Assembly (NCBI GenBank): GCA_013399695.1
Contig: VXAU01006140.1
Location: forward strand, 62,198-126,197
DNA length: 64,000 bases
Direction: 5' to 3'
Source of the DNA: Formicarius rufipectus
Taxonomy: Eukaryota > Chordata > Aves > Passeriformes > Formicariidae
Made by a program: the position numbers and the translations under genes. A model generated the notes under the pieces. That model was not told where the DNA came from, searched no databases, and saw only the letters and a program-made list of their open reading frames with translations. Positions 25,017 through 35,405 of the stretch are shown here, in pieces; position 1 is the stretch's first letter; the number at the start of each line of letters is the position of its first letter.

Positions 25017-26995
25017 GGGACGAGGGGATCCAACCCATTCCTTCTCCTGAACCGGGCACATGCAAAGAAATAGTCACCTGTGAGAAAGTGGCACTTGGCA
25101 GACAGAGACCCCATGGCATTGCCTGCTTACTTGTGCCACTCCAATGATAAAAAATGAAAGTTGATAAATATTCTACATGCAACTCACAAAATGCTTCCTC
25201 TTCTTCTTCCATTACTTTTCACCTTCCATTATGAAACTAAGTAAATCCACAGGAACTTTCAAGTGCATGTCTGAGCAGTTTCCTCACTGTTCCAGTGAGC
25301 TGTGAAGCAGGATGAGAGGTCCTGGGCAACACCTTGGTCTCTGTTGGGTTTGGAAAATGCCCCCCTTGATGCGTGATGGCTGTTGGATAGTCCATGTGCA
25401 ATGGGTGACTGTTGTAGTCCAGTGTGGCAGAGAGGTCAGCCCAGAGCTCAGTCTGCTCCCCACTGTCCAGAGATGAAGTGTCTCTTTGGGGAATTAACGT
25501 GCCATGTAGGCCTATGGGCAGCATGTTCTGTGCTCTGGGCAGTTGGGAACGAGGCATCTCGGCCTGATGATTGTCATGTGCCTCAGACTTCAAGAACCAC
25601 CTCTGCAGACGTTCCTCTTCCCCCCCACCAAAGCAGGGTGAGCTGAGGACAGAGTTAGAGCCCTCCGCATGAATTTCTCTGCTTTTGGCATTTTAATCCA
25701 GGCCCTTCTTGTGTTGTTTTAGCATCATTTTTCTTCTGTGAGTAATTTTTTAAGGGTACGTAAAGTTTTCTCAGACTGCACTTGCACAGCGTAGCCAGAT
25801 GGAGCGTTCTGGGTATGTGCTGGGTGGAAATAAAGTACATTAACCTCTAGTCTGCAGTAAAGACACAGCCTTTTACCAGCAGCTGTCCTGTCATCAGTCT
25901 AAATATTCTGTTCTGTATGGTTTGCACAAGCTCCTCGTGCTCATATGTCATTGCTGCCCAGCAGTGTGGGAGGAACGTGACAGATACCCGGTGTGCCCTC
26001 GCACCCGTAGGTAAGGGCAGCTTGTCCACACAGCTGCACCCACCCCACCCCAGGGTAGAAAAGAGGACCTCAAGCAAAAGGGGGAACCTTTCACAAAGTT
26101 GGGTTTAAGAGAGAAAATTCTGGGTTTAACCAAGTGTTGTGGACAGCAGACACAGAGGACGACCTAATAATGAGTTTGGATGCTATTATTGCTAATTGCT
26201 GAGTGATAAATAGCATGAAAGGTGTCCTACAATTTCAGTCCATGGAAATTTATTTGAAATATGTAGCTCAATACAAGCAATGTCTTACGGGCACTAAACT
26301 GGCAGAGAGAAGGGTGTCCTCTCCCCAAGGGTAGCGACTAATGGCATCACTACATGCCATGCAGCTGAAGAAGGGCTGGGAATAGATCAAACCTGTTTGG
26401 AGATGGAGTAGCACATAGAATCTGAACTGCCAATGATCTTGTGCAACTGAACTGTGTCTTGAATGTTCAGGCAAGAGGAAATAGTGAAGATGGGAACCAT
26501 GACCGTGAAAGGTCTCATAGGTTTAGTAAATGCTGGCAAAGAAAGCTGTAAGAGGAAAGGGGATGATAATGATGTCCAAGATTCCTTTTGGATTTTTCCA
26601 CTGTTGTATTGAATACTCAAAACTTGAAACAGAAAAGAGCAAAACTGAGTGACTTTTTCCTTAGAGGCCTTTGGTTAAGGGTCTTCAGACCCAGCAAAGA
26701 GAGGTGATCTGGTTCAGGCTGAATCCTGAGCAGTGGGCAAGGAATCCTCACTGGCAAGAGAACTGAATGCATGCTGAAGCATTCTGGCTTCCCAGGCACT
26801 TCTCACTCAGCTTTTGCTCAAGGTTTGTTGTTGAAATTTCCAGTGCTCTTAAGCCACAGCATGGATTTGTTGAGAAAGTAAATCTTGTTTTAGTGGAATT
26901 CTGAATGAAGGTGAGAATGTCCAGAATTGGTAAAAGGCTCTTGAGATTGCTCCACCGATGTCCATGTGGCTTGTTCTTTAGTCTTTCTGCTTTTC
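25017..26995. other. Non-coding unique DNA
   Basis: No supported gene. Short frames on both strands have no recognisable product. The last 100 bases precede a retroviral-type fragment but show no clear upstream pol sequence in any frame. Confidence 0.5.
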
Positions 26996-27238
26996 AGACC
27001 CACTTTTCTGACAGATGCAGATGCCAGCACTTTTGGTTTGGGGGCAGTGTTGACACAAGAACACAAAGGACTTGTGAGGGTGGTGCCTTATTACAACACT
27101 AAATTAGCTGGAGAGAGATTACTGCACCACTTAAAAGGAACTCCCGCAATGGTTAAATCTATAGAACATTTTCATCCACTGTTCAACACGGAAGTAAAAT
27201 TGCTTTGGGTTGATGACAGGAAGATGCTGCATAAATAG
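26996..27238 (+). pseudogene. Retroelement pol fragment (reverse transcriptase C-terminal/RNase H-like region)
   Basis: About 75 codons stay open and encode a peptide with TDADAS, a GLGAVLTQ stretch and a downstream YYNTKL motif, ending at a TAG at 27236-27238. This order resembles the region at the end of reverse transcriptase, or the start of RNase H, in endogenous retroviruses and Ty3-type elements. The rest of pol, gag, env and LTRs were not found on either side, so the copy is a truncated relic. The open frame continues upstream to about 26966 without an ATG and without similarity. A strong 3' splice acceptor (pyrimidine tract, ttttcag) ends at 26997, immediately before the similar part. 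Class I/epsilon-like ERV versus Ty3-like origin cannot be settled by eye. Confidence 0.6.
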
Positions 27239-28470
27239 TTAAGTATGCATCATTTGCAATTTGCTAAATTATTTTCTTTCTATCTCGAAGGGGCTGTGTG
27301 AGGTGTCATTACCTCCTGATCTGTCTGGCAGAGGAGCCTTTGCTGGAGCTCGCATGGTGAACATCAGATGGGCTGACTGGGCTCTGGGTGAGGTGTGTTT
27401 GGAAGGAGACTTTAGCTGTCAGAGGCACAGCTTGTAGGGTGTCTGAGCCTCCTGCAACAGGCTGGGGAGCACAGGCAGGAGGCACCTTTGGTGACAAACA
27501 GGGCTGCCCCCAAAACACCTGGCTGTCCCCAAGTCCTCCTCCTAACTAGGACAGCTCCACAGCACTCCAAAATTAGCCAACTTCCAAGCAGAAGGAAGGC
27601 CATTCAGTCTGCATTCGACACTCCAGATGAGAGAAATGCAAAAAAGTGAACAAGAGAAAATAATAAGTAAATGCAATTAAAAGTAACGATGCAGGTTTAA
27701 TTAAAGGGCCCTATTCTCCCAACCCTTCATTCTTTAGGGATGCCTCATAAGCAAGAATTCATAGCTTGGGACCTGCTCTTTTATGCCTTTGTACCAGAAG
27801 TTGAGACATTTACTTTCAGAAACACATGGGTTTCAACCTGGGAGTGTCTCTCTAGCATACAAATTCAAGAAGTTTGGTGTTTTTATTTTCAGCAATTTAT
27901 AAATACTTGCAACAATGATTATAACAGTCTCACACAGTCCTATTTACTTTAATTATCCCATTTTCATCCCCATTTTCCTGCTTTCTTACTGTGAGCAGGT
28001 AAAAATAAATAACTACAGAGTGACACATCCTAAACAATATGCAAATACACAAACCCCTAGATTCTGCAAAGACATGGGCACTTTAAATGCTGAATATTTT
28101 CACAGAAATATATCTCTCCACTGTAAATTCAGCCTGGTTAGCGAAAGTCTAGTCTTTACAGGGACGTAAATATTTAACTCAATTGATGCACATTGCTAAA
28201 CTTGTCTGCTCAAAATTCATGAGTCAGACTCCGCCTCTCCCCGAGCTGCCAAAATCATAGAATTTTCTCAAAAGCCATTAAAAATCCATTTCTTTGGAAG
28301 TTTCCTATTTGTCCTCTGTCTTCTGAGGCTTTTGGGAGCACTAGGCCACATTTCCAAGCTTCCTTGTGTAAACACAAGTGCTAGAAACATGTCATTCCAG
28401 GAGCAGGGGATCAAAGGAGAGCACCAAATATTGGAAGCCTCACCATAAAAGCTCAGGAGCTGGCAGCGGT
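27239..28470. other. Non-coding unique DNA
   Basis: No supported gene. The word gggccctattctcccaaccc at about 27707-27726 may be the end of another foldback element, but no matching right end was found. The part 27640-28200 is AT-rich. Confidence 0.5.
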
Positions 28471-28541
28471 CCCACAAACACTTACATACGTGAGTCACTT
28501 TTACTCACATGAGTAGTCACATCGAAATCAGAGGAATTAGG
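28471..28541. mobile_element. Sauropsid-type foldback element fragment
   Basis: The stretch contains cacttacatacgtgagt, then acttttactcacatgagtagtcacatcgaaatcag. Internal words such as gtgagt and actcac mirror each other. I recognise the pattern from a short palindromic family very common in turtles and crocodilians, where it continues into a mirrored second half that is missing here. It directly abuts the next repeat. Confidence 0.6.
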
Positions 28542-28685
28542 CTATTATTAATAATTATTGTTATTATTTATGTGTGTGGCAATAGCACACAGGAGCTGTG
28601 ATTATGGAGCAGGGCCGCATTGTGCAAGGCACTGACAAATGCAGAGCAAAGCCACGGTTTCTGCCCCAAAGAGCAGGCGGTGTGA
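28542..28685 (-). mobile_element. Ancient amniote SINE/LINE 3' end with (AAT)n tail, reverse orientation
   Basis: The interval opens with ttattaataattattgttattattta, the reverse complement of an (AAT)n tail. It then reads gcaatagcac, gagctgtgattatggagcagggcc, cattgtgcaaggcactgacaaatgcagag and finally ttctgccccaaagagc. Read on the minus strand this is the 3' portion of an old amniote interspersed repeat, with the tail in the expected place. The family name is not known to me. It is well preserved for its age, and it underlies the spurious frames on both strands here. Confidence 0.7.
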
Positions 28686-29500
28686 GCATCGCACCGCAGG
28701 CAACAGGTGGAGGCAGAGCCGGCAGGGAAGCGCAGCGGACGAGCCGCTCCTGCGAGGGGCGCTGTGTGGGTGTGCTGGCCACGGCTCCTGCTCCCCCCAC
28801 CGAGCACGGCTCTCCAGCTTTGCAGTGCAGGTCTGTCCCAAAGAGGCAGTGCGTGGGCAGCACCTCCAAACCCCAGCACAGCTTGCTGGGGAGCCCTGGA
28901 GGGAAACAGGGATCAAGGACAGAGGCTCTGTGGACGGTCCTGTGCAGCCACCTCCACCAAATGGGCCCGTCGCTGGCATGTGTACTCGCCGTCTCAGTGA
29001 GGGGAAAGGTAGAGCTGAGAAAGAAAAAGTAGAGCTGAAGAAAGTGGTTTCTTAACACAGAAATGTGATGCCTGCCTGTTCGAAATTCAGGTGCATGCAA
29101 ATGTAGGGGCAGTCTTGACTCTGACGCTGCAAAGGCAACCCCCAAACCCAGCCCAACCCACAAGGCTGCCCATGGCTTGCATGTCTGTGCCTTGGTGTTT
29201 TCTCTGGGATCCAGTCCTGCAAACGCTGGTCCGCTGAGTAACTGCCAGCAAAGCCAGCACCACCAAAACGAGAAATAGGACAATTGTAGATGCAACAAGG
29301 CAGTGGTTAGTTCTAAACTTGAGTGAAATTCAGACTAAGAACACTAGCAAAATAAAAGTACTGAAGTTTAGAAGTTTGTGAAATAGAAACTGAACATCGC
29401 GCCTCGAAAATCTAGCTGGAGAATAAAGCAATACCCACAGCCTAGTTATTCATCATCTGCCTGGAGTTTAGTCTCAGGGAACTAAGGTGAACAGGGGTCA
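28686..29500. other. Non-coding DNA leading into the CpG island
   Basis: No supported gene. GC content is raised at 28690-28990, and long frames on both strands (up to 244 codons on the minus strand, 28564-29298) run through repeat-derived DNA and have no recognisable domain. A weak foldback-like fragment (gggatccagtcctgcaaacg, then gagtaact) lies near 29206-29242. Confidence 0.5.
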
Positions 29501-29822
29501 CCAGGCTGCAAAATAGACCATTTGACAAAACTTCCCGCCGGGCGGATGGGCGAGAGGGACCGCCGGTGCAGGGTCCGGGCAGGGGACGGGCGGGCTGGCA
29601 CACGGGGACACTTCCTCGCCTGTTCCCTTGCCAGGGGAGGACGATCCGGTCCGGGTTTTGCGGGCGCCCCCGCCTTGCCTGCCTGCCCTGCCCGCCCGGA
29701 GCGCGAGTCCGCTCCGCGCCCGCTGCCCTCCCCGCGCGGGCCGGGCCGGGCGCGCCGCGCGCTCCAGGCCGGGTTTTGCTCGGCGCCCGCCCTCCTGTTA
29801 GAAATAGGAAAATTCAATAATC

Positions 29823-30641
29823 NNNNNNNNNNNNNNNNNNNNNNNNNNNNNNNNNNNNNNNNNNNNNNNNNNNNNNNNNNNNNNNNNNNNNNNNNNNNNN
29901 NNNNNNNNNNNNNNNNNNNNNNNNNNNNNNNNNNNNNNNNNNNNNNNNNNNNNNNNNNNNNNNNNNNNNNNNNNNNNNNNNNNNNNNNNNNNNNNNNNNN
30001 NNNNNNNNNNNNNNNNNNNNNNNNNNNNNNNNNNNNNNNNNNNNNNNNNNNNNNNNNNNNNNNNNNNNNNNNNNNNNNNNNNNNNNNNNNNNNNNNNNNN
30101 NNNNNNNNNNNNNNNNNNNNNNNNNNNNNNNNNNNNNNNNNNNNNNNNNNNNNNNNNNNNNNNNNNNNNNNNNNNNNNNNNNNNNNNNNNNNNNNNNNNN
30201 NNNNNNNNNNNNNNNNNNNNNNNNNNNNNNNNNNNNNNNNNNNNNNNNNNNNNNNNNNNNNNNNNNNNNNNNNNNNNNNNNNNNNNNNNNNNNNNNNNNN
30301 NNNNNNNNNNNNNNNNNNNNNNNNNNNNNNNNNNNNNNNNNNNNNNNNNNNNNNNNNNNNNNNNNNNNNNNNNNNNNNNNNNNNNNNNNNNNNNNNNNNN
30401 NNNNNNNNNNNNNNNNNNNNNNNNNNNNNNNNNNNNNNNNNNNNNNNNNNNNNNNNNNNNNNNNNNNNNNNNNNNNNNNNNNNNNNNNNNNNNNNNNNNN
30501 NNNNNNNNNNNNNNNNNNNNNNNNNNNNNNNNNNNNNNNNNNNNNNNNNNNNNNNNNNNNNNNNNNNNNNNNNNNNNNNNNNNNNNNNNNNNNNNNNNNN
30601 NNNNNNNNNNNNNNNNNNNNNNNNNNNNNNNNNNNNNNNNN
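29823..30641. other. Assembly gap (819 N)
   Basis: An uninterrupted run of N. The left edge is preceded by a short AT-rich piece (gttagaaataggaaaattcaataatc), which is unexpected inside a CpG island. The right edge is a G-rich tandem repeat. Sequence features inside are unknown, and any frame reported across it is meaningless. Confidence 0.99.
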
Positions 30642-30870
30642 GGGACAGACCAGGAGCAGCGGGGACAGCCGGGTAGAGGGGCAGGAACGGGGACAGCCGG
30701 ACAGGAGAGGGGACAACCGGGGACCAGCGGGGAAAGCCCGGGAGCGGGCCAGGAGCGGGGACAGACGAGGAACAGCGGGGACAGACAAGAAGCAGCGGGG
30801 ACAACCCAGGAGCTGAGCAGGAGCGGGGCCAGCCGAGGAGCAGCGGGGCAGCAGCGGCGACAGCCGCTCA
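30642..30870. repeat. G-rich minisatellite at gap edge
   Basis: Imperfect tandem units of about 19-28 bases share a gcggggacag core and an aggagcagcgg-type end, with roughly ten units up to the cgctcagg at the right end. The block begins at the gap border, so the true array probably extends into the gap. Four G-runs at 30661-30692 with loops of 6, 4 and 7 bases fit the canonical G-quadruplex rule on the plus strand. Confidence 0.8.
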
Positions 30871-31471
30871 GGAGTGGCGCTCGGGGCGCCGGCAGAGCTG
30901 TCAGGTGCCGCTCCCCTCGGGGTGCTCCTCTCGGGGTGCTCCCCTCGGGGCCGCCCGGCTGCGCCCCGGGCAACTTGTGCGGCAAAGTTTGGGGGGTGGG
31001 CTGCGGGCGGGGGCTGCTCCGAACCGCGGCGGGGCCGACCGATCGACCCGAGCCCTCCTGCCCTTTCGGGCCGGAAAGGTGAAACTTTTCAGGAGCCGCA
31101 TGTCCACCTTCTGTGTGCCCCCTCCCGTCCGCGCCGCACTGCACAGCGGGTCCTGGCGGCCCGCTACCTGGAACAGGAGCTGTCTGTCCCAAAACTTCAT
31201 TGATGAATTTATTTCCTCTATTGATTTGCTGACTCTCAGCGTGGAATCATTTCTTGCGAAGCTTTCGGACTTATCATTTCAGAAGTCCTGCCTGCTTCCC
31301 GTCTACCCTTTATCAGTGTGTCGCTGCCACCTTGTTAGCGACTCTAAAGGTGGTTTGGAAGAGTTTATGGGGGAATATTGTTGAACTTCAGTAATCAAGT
31401 TTCCAGATCTTATGCCTCCTGTTTAATTTATTAGACTAGTTATTTATTCTGTTGATGATAATCTGTTGCTG

Positions 31472-31485
31472 GTTTCTATGGAGAT
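31472..31485. promoter_or_regulatory. RFX X-box-like motif
   Basis: The sequence gtttctatggagat is a near match to the RFX X-box (two half-sites around a central ATGG). It lies about 300 bases beyond the CpG island. A motif match only. Confidence 0.3.
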
Positions 31486-32575
31486 GTTAAACTGATCTCT
31501 TTCAGAAATCAAACTCCATATGCACTAAAACGTTTAAAGGAGCAGCGTCCCCTTTTGTTTTCAGACTTTGTACCTTTTCAGTGCTTTTATTGGGCTCCTG
31601 TATATTTTATATATTAAAGTCTGAAGTTGAAGCTTTGTGCAAGACAGAGCTTATTATGGCTAACAGAAAGTCAGGGCTTTGATCCTTTTTTTTGCATGAT
31701 CATTTAAAACAGATCATTTTTCCCCCCTCATCACACAAGATAGCAGAACCCTTTCAAGATCAAAGCGTCCAACTAAAAACTATTGTTTAAAAAAAACAGA
31801 AAAAGAGCCAGTTAAATTAGGGGGATGTTTCCTTAATCTGCTTATTTTGTTCTAAAGATTTTTTTTTTTTTTAGCAGTGAAAACAACAACAACAGAAACT
31901 TGTGGCAACTATATTGTTATTTTTATACCTCCCAAGTCTTTTTAATGTTAAAATAAGTTCAAAGTCAAATATCTCCAAAGATAAAGTGCTTGTTAGGGTG
32001 TTTTTATTACTTGGTTTCTAAATGTGGAAGGTCAGAATCCAGAAAGCTACCGCATTAGAGAAGGTTTTAATAGTCTTTGTCTCATCTTAATGAGAGAGCA
32101 ATCTAAAAAACATTTTCCCCGCAATATTTATAAATTATTTCAAAGAAGACTCTCTGCATATAACTCAGTTTTCACCATTTCTTAACTTATCCATTTCATT
32201 ATTACATGTGATTCAGTGTAATATCACTTTAGAAAAAGTAATTGAGGTGAGATATTTTTTTTATGCTTAAAATTGAGAACTCCTGGTAAGCTGCTGTGTC
32301 GATGAGGCTGACGCAGAGTGTACACCAGTTGTGGTTTTTTGCTCATCTTCTGGAGAAAAGTTAAAAGGTTTGCAAAGAAAATACTATACCAGCACAATGC
32401 ATGTTTGACACTGTAAAAAACCCTTGTTGTACTTTCTTTTAGTGTATCTTCAGAGTGTTTCCACTCCCTAAAACAGAGATGTTTTTCCTCTTTATATGCT
32501 TCTATACTGATCTTGAAAATAAAAGAATAATCATAGAAGAAATAGTGCATATAACCCTTGTAACTCATATATGTT

Positions 32576-32618
32576 TGTGTGCATATACATTTATATTTCA
32601 CATGTATATGTGCACACA
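32576..32618. other. Short inverted repeat (hairpin)
   Basis: The left arm, tgtgtgcatatacat at 32576-32590, pairs with 32602-32618 over 15 base pairs with a single 2-base bulge, around an 11-base AT loop. The arms are alternating purine-pyrimidine, so the hairpin may simply be a by-product of a TG/CA tract. At 43 bases it is too short for a standard microRNA precursor. Confidence 0.6.
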
Positions 32619-32922
32619 CATGTATATGGAAAACACCCAGGTGGTTTATGATCTGGCCATACTAGACTTCATCTTTCTTCCTTGTTAATTTTTCTTTTTT
32701 CTTTTTTTTTTTTTTAATTTGTTGTGTGGCAGATCATTTAAAATTTTTTGTAGGTATTCTGTTTATTTGTTCGATTTGTATTGCAAACAGGTTTGACTCT
32801 GACAAGTTAAAAGAGGAGGGGGAAAAAAGGAAACACTATGGCTTTAAACTCAGGAGTTTGCATATTCTCCTTGTATCTTTCCCCTTTGCTAATTATTGTG
32901 TTGTTTTCAGAGCAAATATGTC

Positions 32923-32936
32923 ATATCCATGGCGAC
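32923..32936. promoter_or_regulatory. RFX X-box-like motif
   Basis: The sequence atatccatggcgac contains the right-hand half-site (catggcgac) in consensus form and a weaker left half. It sits in the AT-rich block, about 1.45 kb from the similar motif at 31472. A motif match only. Confidence 0.3.
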
Positions 32937-33041
32937 CAGGCAGGTTTATTGTCTTTCAGAAGCAATAGCTCACATAAGTAATTAATGACTTCTTTTTTTT
33001 TCCTCTGGCTTAGGTTAAACAGATCATTCAAGGAAAGTCAT

Positions 33042-33074
33042 ATCTCTCTCTCCCTCTCTCTCCTTTTTTTTTTT
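33042..33074. repeat. (CT)n and T-run microsatellite
   Basis: A tatctctctctccctctctctcc stretch followed by a T-run that ends in a tttag acceptor-like word. Simple repeat. Confidence 0.85.
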
Positions 33075-33799
33075 AGCCCAGTGACATAAGAACATGAGTT
33101 AGAACAAGAAAATACTTTAACCAAGAAGTCAACAGCTTATTTTTCCTCATTTCTTTTTAAAAGCTCCAAGTGTCAGCTTTCCACACACATGACATTGTCA
33201 TTCTTGCAGTTTCAGAGCGAAGCCTTGGTTCAGGGAGAAGCCACTGAGGCTGGAGCTGAGCTGGTGTTGTACAGCTGAGCAAAGTGTGTCTCTGGCTCTC
33301 TGTGGAGGGGCTTATTCCTGCTTGAGGGTTTTGCTGTGTACTGGGAAAAGCGTTTCCCTCGCTATCCCCCCACCCCTCATGCTATCTGTATTAAAATCAG
33401 TGTTAAAATAAAGGTGTGTTTTTGTATCTTGCAGATTGTAATTCAAACAGTTTCCAGGAAAGAATTAGTAATTCATTTTTATATACAGCATATATACACA
33501 CACGCTTGAGCTCCACCCAAAACAATCAAGCTAGCTGGAAAAAAACCCTTATTTCCTTTTTCTTTTCAAGTCCAAGCAAACTTGCACAGTAACTTTCAAA
33601 AGCTTATTGAAAATAGTCCCCCATTTTTGCAAGGAGTTTGCTGCAGGTATGAATCTTGTCCTTTCCCTTTCCAACTCAGGTCCTTCCTATTAAAGCTGAA
33701 TTTGCTATCTGTCCAAGCCAGGGGCTGGTTATCCACTGTGATTTACTGAGGTGGTGATTCCCCCCCACCCCCCCAGCACCTTCACCCCTGTTTTGGTTT

Positions 33800-34200
33800 T
33801 GCTAATTTCATTTTCAGAAGGATTTATACACAGTCCAGCTATATAAATTCCTTGGGAGATAAAAGCGCTGCACACTTCCATAAACAAAAGCTTTTACTTG
33901 CATCCTGTCTTCCTTTTTTTCTTAAAGTAAAAAGGAAAAAACCCTAAAAACAAAACCCCAAGCCATCTGATTGAAGCAGGTATCATAAATGTATGCTGGT
34001 AATGATTCTGTATTCCACAATGCTGCTACTTTAACTTCTAAAATCTGTTTCCTTTCTGGTTTGTAACATTAATCAAAGAGCCGCTTCCTTCCAATTTTTC
34101 CACAGACTGGGGCTAATTAGAACCACTCGAATCATATTTTGTAAATTCCATGTGGATGTTACTTTAGGTTTCAAGATCGTGAGTGCTTCAGGTTCAGTCT
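33800..34200. promoter_or_regulatory. Candidate conserved non-coding element
   Basis: A repeat-free AT-rich stretch with agctatataaattcc, cttccataaacaaaagc, gtaatgattctg, aacattaatcaaagag and gctaattagaacc. The words include homeodomain, forkhead-like and TCF-like cores packed within 400 bases. There is no coding frame. This is inferred from texture and motif density; no alignment was possible. Confidence 0.3.
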
Positions 34201-35302
34201 GGCTGTGCAGTCCTACGGTTACTTTTATTAATGCTTCGGTCTCTCAAACCAATTCAGGGTTTCTCTCCCTTTACCCCAGATAGATCTGTGGGTTCATGCA
34301 CAGGGGTGTGTCGGAAATAGATGTTATAAGTAGGAAAAAGAAAAGCCGAGAAGGAAAGAGATTTTGCAGTGGAGTTCCAAAGAGCAACAGAGAACCCCCC
34401 AAGTAACGTGAAGCTGAGGATTCAACAGACTTGATAATTGAGCCCTTAACCTCCTGATGTCTGTATCAGAAAAACAGAGTCTAGCAGAGAGAGACAAAGA
34501 ATAAAAGCAAACTGGGTAGGAGGAAGCTGGGGAGATGACTGAAATATTGAGGTGTAGTTCAGGAGATGTACAGATCAGTACGTGACGTTTCCTTGGGTTG
34601 AGTTTTTCCCTGTGGTGAAACGTAGCTGGTGTAAAGGTGGCTTTGGGAGGACCTGATGTTTTAGTGCAGCCGAGAGCGTGGTGTTCCTGTGGCGTGTGCA
34701 GATGGAACTTGGAGAGACTTCTCCTGGAATTGGCGTTTATGTTTCCCTGCTTCCTTTTGTTTTTGAAGGACTGACTAGTGATTTTTTTTTTTTTAGATCT
34801 TTATGGGAAGTTAAATAGCTTGAAGTTTAGAGTTTTCAGGTTGTGATTATTAGGCTGTGCTGAAGGGGTTTGAATCAAACCACTTTGAGCACCCGGCAGG
34901 GCAACTGTTCCCATGCTCTGCTATAGCATTTCTCTCCTGTACATTTGTGTACCTAAATAGGGCATCCAAGAATTGGGGGGCAGTGGGCTCACACAGAGAT
35001 CTCAAAGTTAACTTGCTTTTGGTATATAAGACTGCGGCTTCAAAGAAAAGCAAGGGCGCATTGTAAATTTTGCTAAAATTAATCAACCGTTTAAGAGCTC
35101 CACATTAACGAGGTTTTCCAGGGAAGCAGCTTTCTTCTCCTCTTCTTCTTTCTCATTCAAAGTCCAAGAGGGTTGGGGTAAAGGGGGGAGAACATGAGTA
35201 GGAAAAGGAAAGGGTTGGAATTTGAGTAGAAATAATAAAAACAAAAAAGGCTGGATTTGTAGAGTATAAATCCTCATGTGTCCTTGATCCATATTGTCAG
35301 GG

Positions 35303-35316
35303 TTTTTTTTTTTTTT
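35303..35316. repeat. T-run
   Basis: A run of 14 T just upstream of the GA microsatellite. Confidence 0.95.
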
Positions 35317-35357
35317 GGTCGGATTTGTCCTGTGTGCCTTTGACGGAAAAGGCACGT

Positions 35358-35405
35358 AGAGAGAGAGAGAGAGAGAGCGCGACAGAGGGGGAGAGAGAGA
35401 GAGAC
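35358..35405. repeat. (GA)n microsatellite, interrupted
   Basis: Twenty bases of (AG)n at 35358-35377, then a gcgcgacagaggggg interruption, then a second (GA)n tract to 35404. It is purine-only on the plus strand apart from the interruption, so it could adopt triplex or GAGA-type structures. It lies just past the AT-rich block. Confidence 0.9.

Larger units (their letters stand above)
29520..31175. promoter_or_regulatory. CpG island, probable promoter (interrupted by a gap)
   Basis: On both sides of the gap (29520-29800 and 30642-31175) the sequence is very GC-rich with many unsuppressed CpG dinucleotides, while the flanks are AT-rich and CpG-poor. Such islands normally mark vertebrate promoters. 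An E2F-like ttcccgcc lies at 29532-29539. Candidate 5' splice donors exist on each strand: gaaag|gtgaaa at 31078/31079 (plus) and cag|gtagcg with the exon ending at 31168 (minus). The direction of transcription is therefore undecided. No start codon with a recognisable protein follows; long frames across the gap consist mostly of undetermined residues. It could be the first untranslated exon of a large gene, a lncRNA promoter, or an orphan island. Confidence 0.75.
31176..35300. other. AT-rich non-coding block downstream of the CpG island
   Basis: About 4 kb of AT-rich unique DNA with many T-runs (for example 31860-31872, 32700-32714, 34786-34796), almost no interspersed repeats and no credible coding frame. 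One plus-strand frame runs from the CpG island to 31384 but resembles nothing known. The texture, with dense homeodomain, TCF-like (aatcaaag at 34071-34078) and RFX-like words, is that of a first intron or regulatory region next to a developmental promoter. This reading is an inference. Confidence 0.5.

Noticed and set aside
27707..27740. Another foldback element left end
   Set aside because: No matching right terminus within several hundred bases, so it could be chance.
28564..29298. 244-codon minus-strand frame
   Set aside because: Its C-terminal part is the translated ancient repeat at 28542-28685, and the rest shows no known domain.
29482..31192. Very long open frames (up to 464 codons) across the CpG island
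   Set aside because: Most residues are undetermined because they come from the N gap, and the rest is stop-poor GC-rich or tandem repeat sequence.
32576..32618. MicroRNA precursor
   Set aside because: It is too short, its arms are alternating TG/CA and AT, and it matches no microRNA I recognise.
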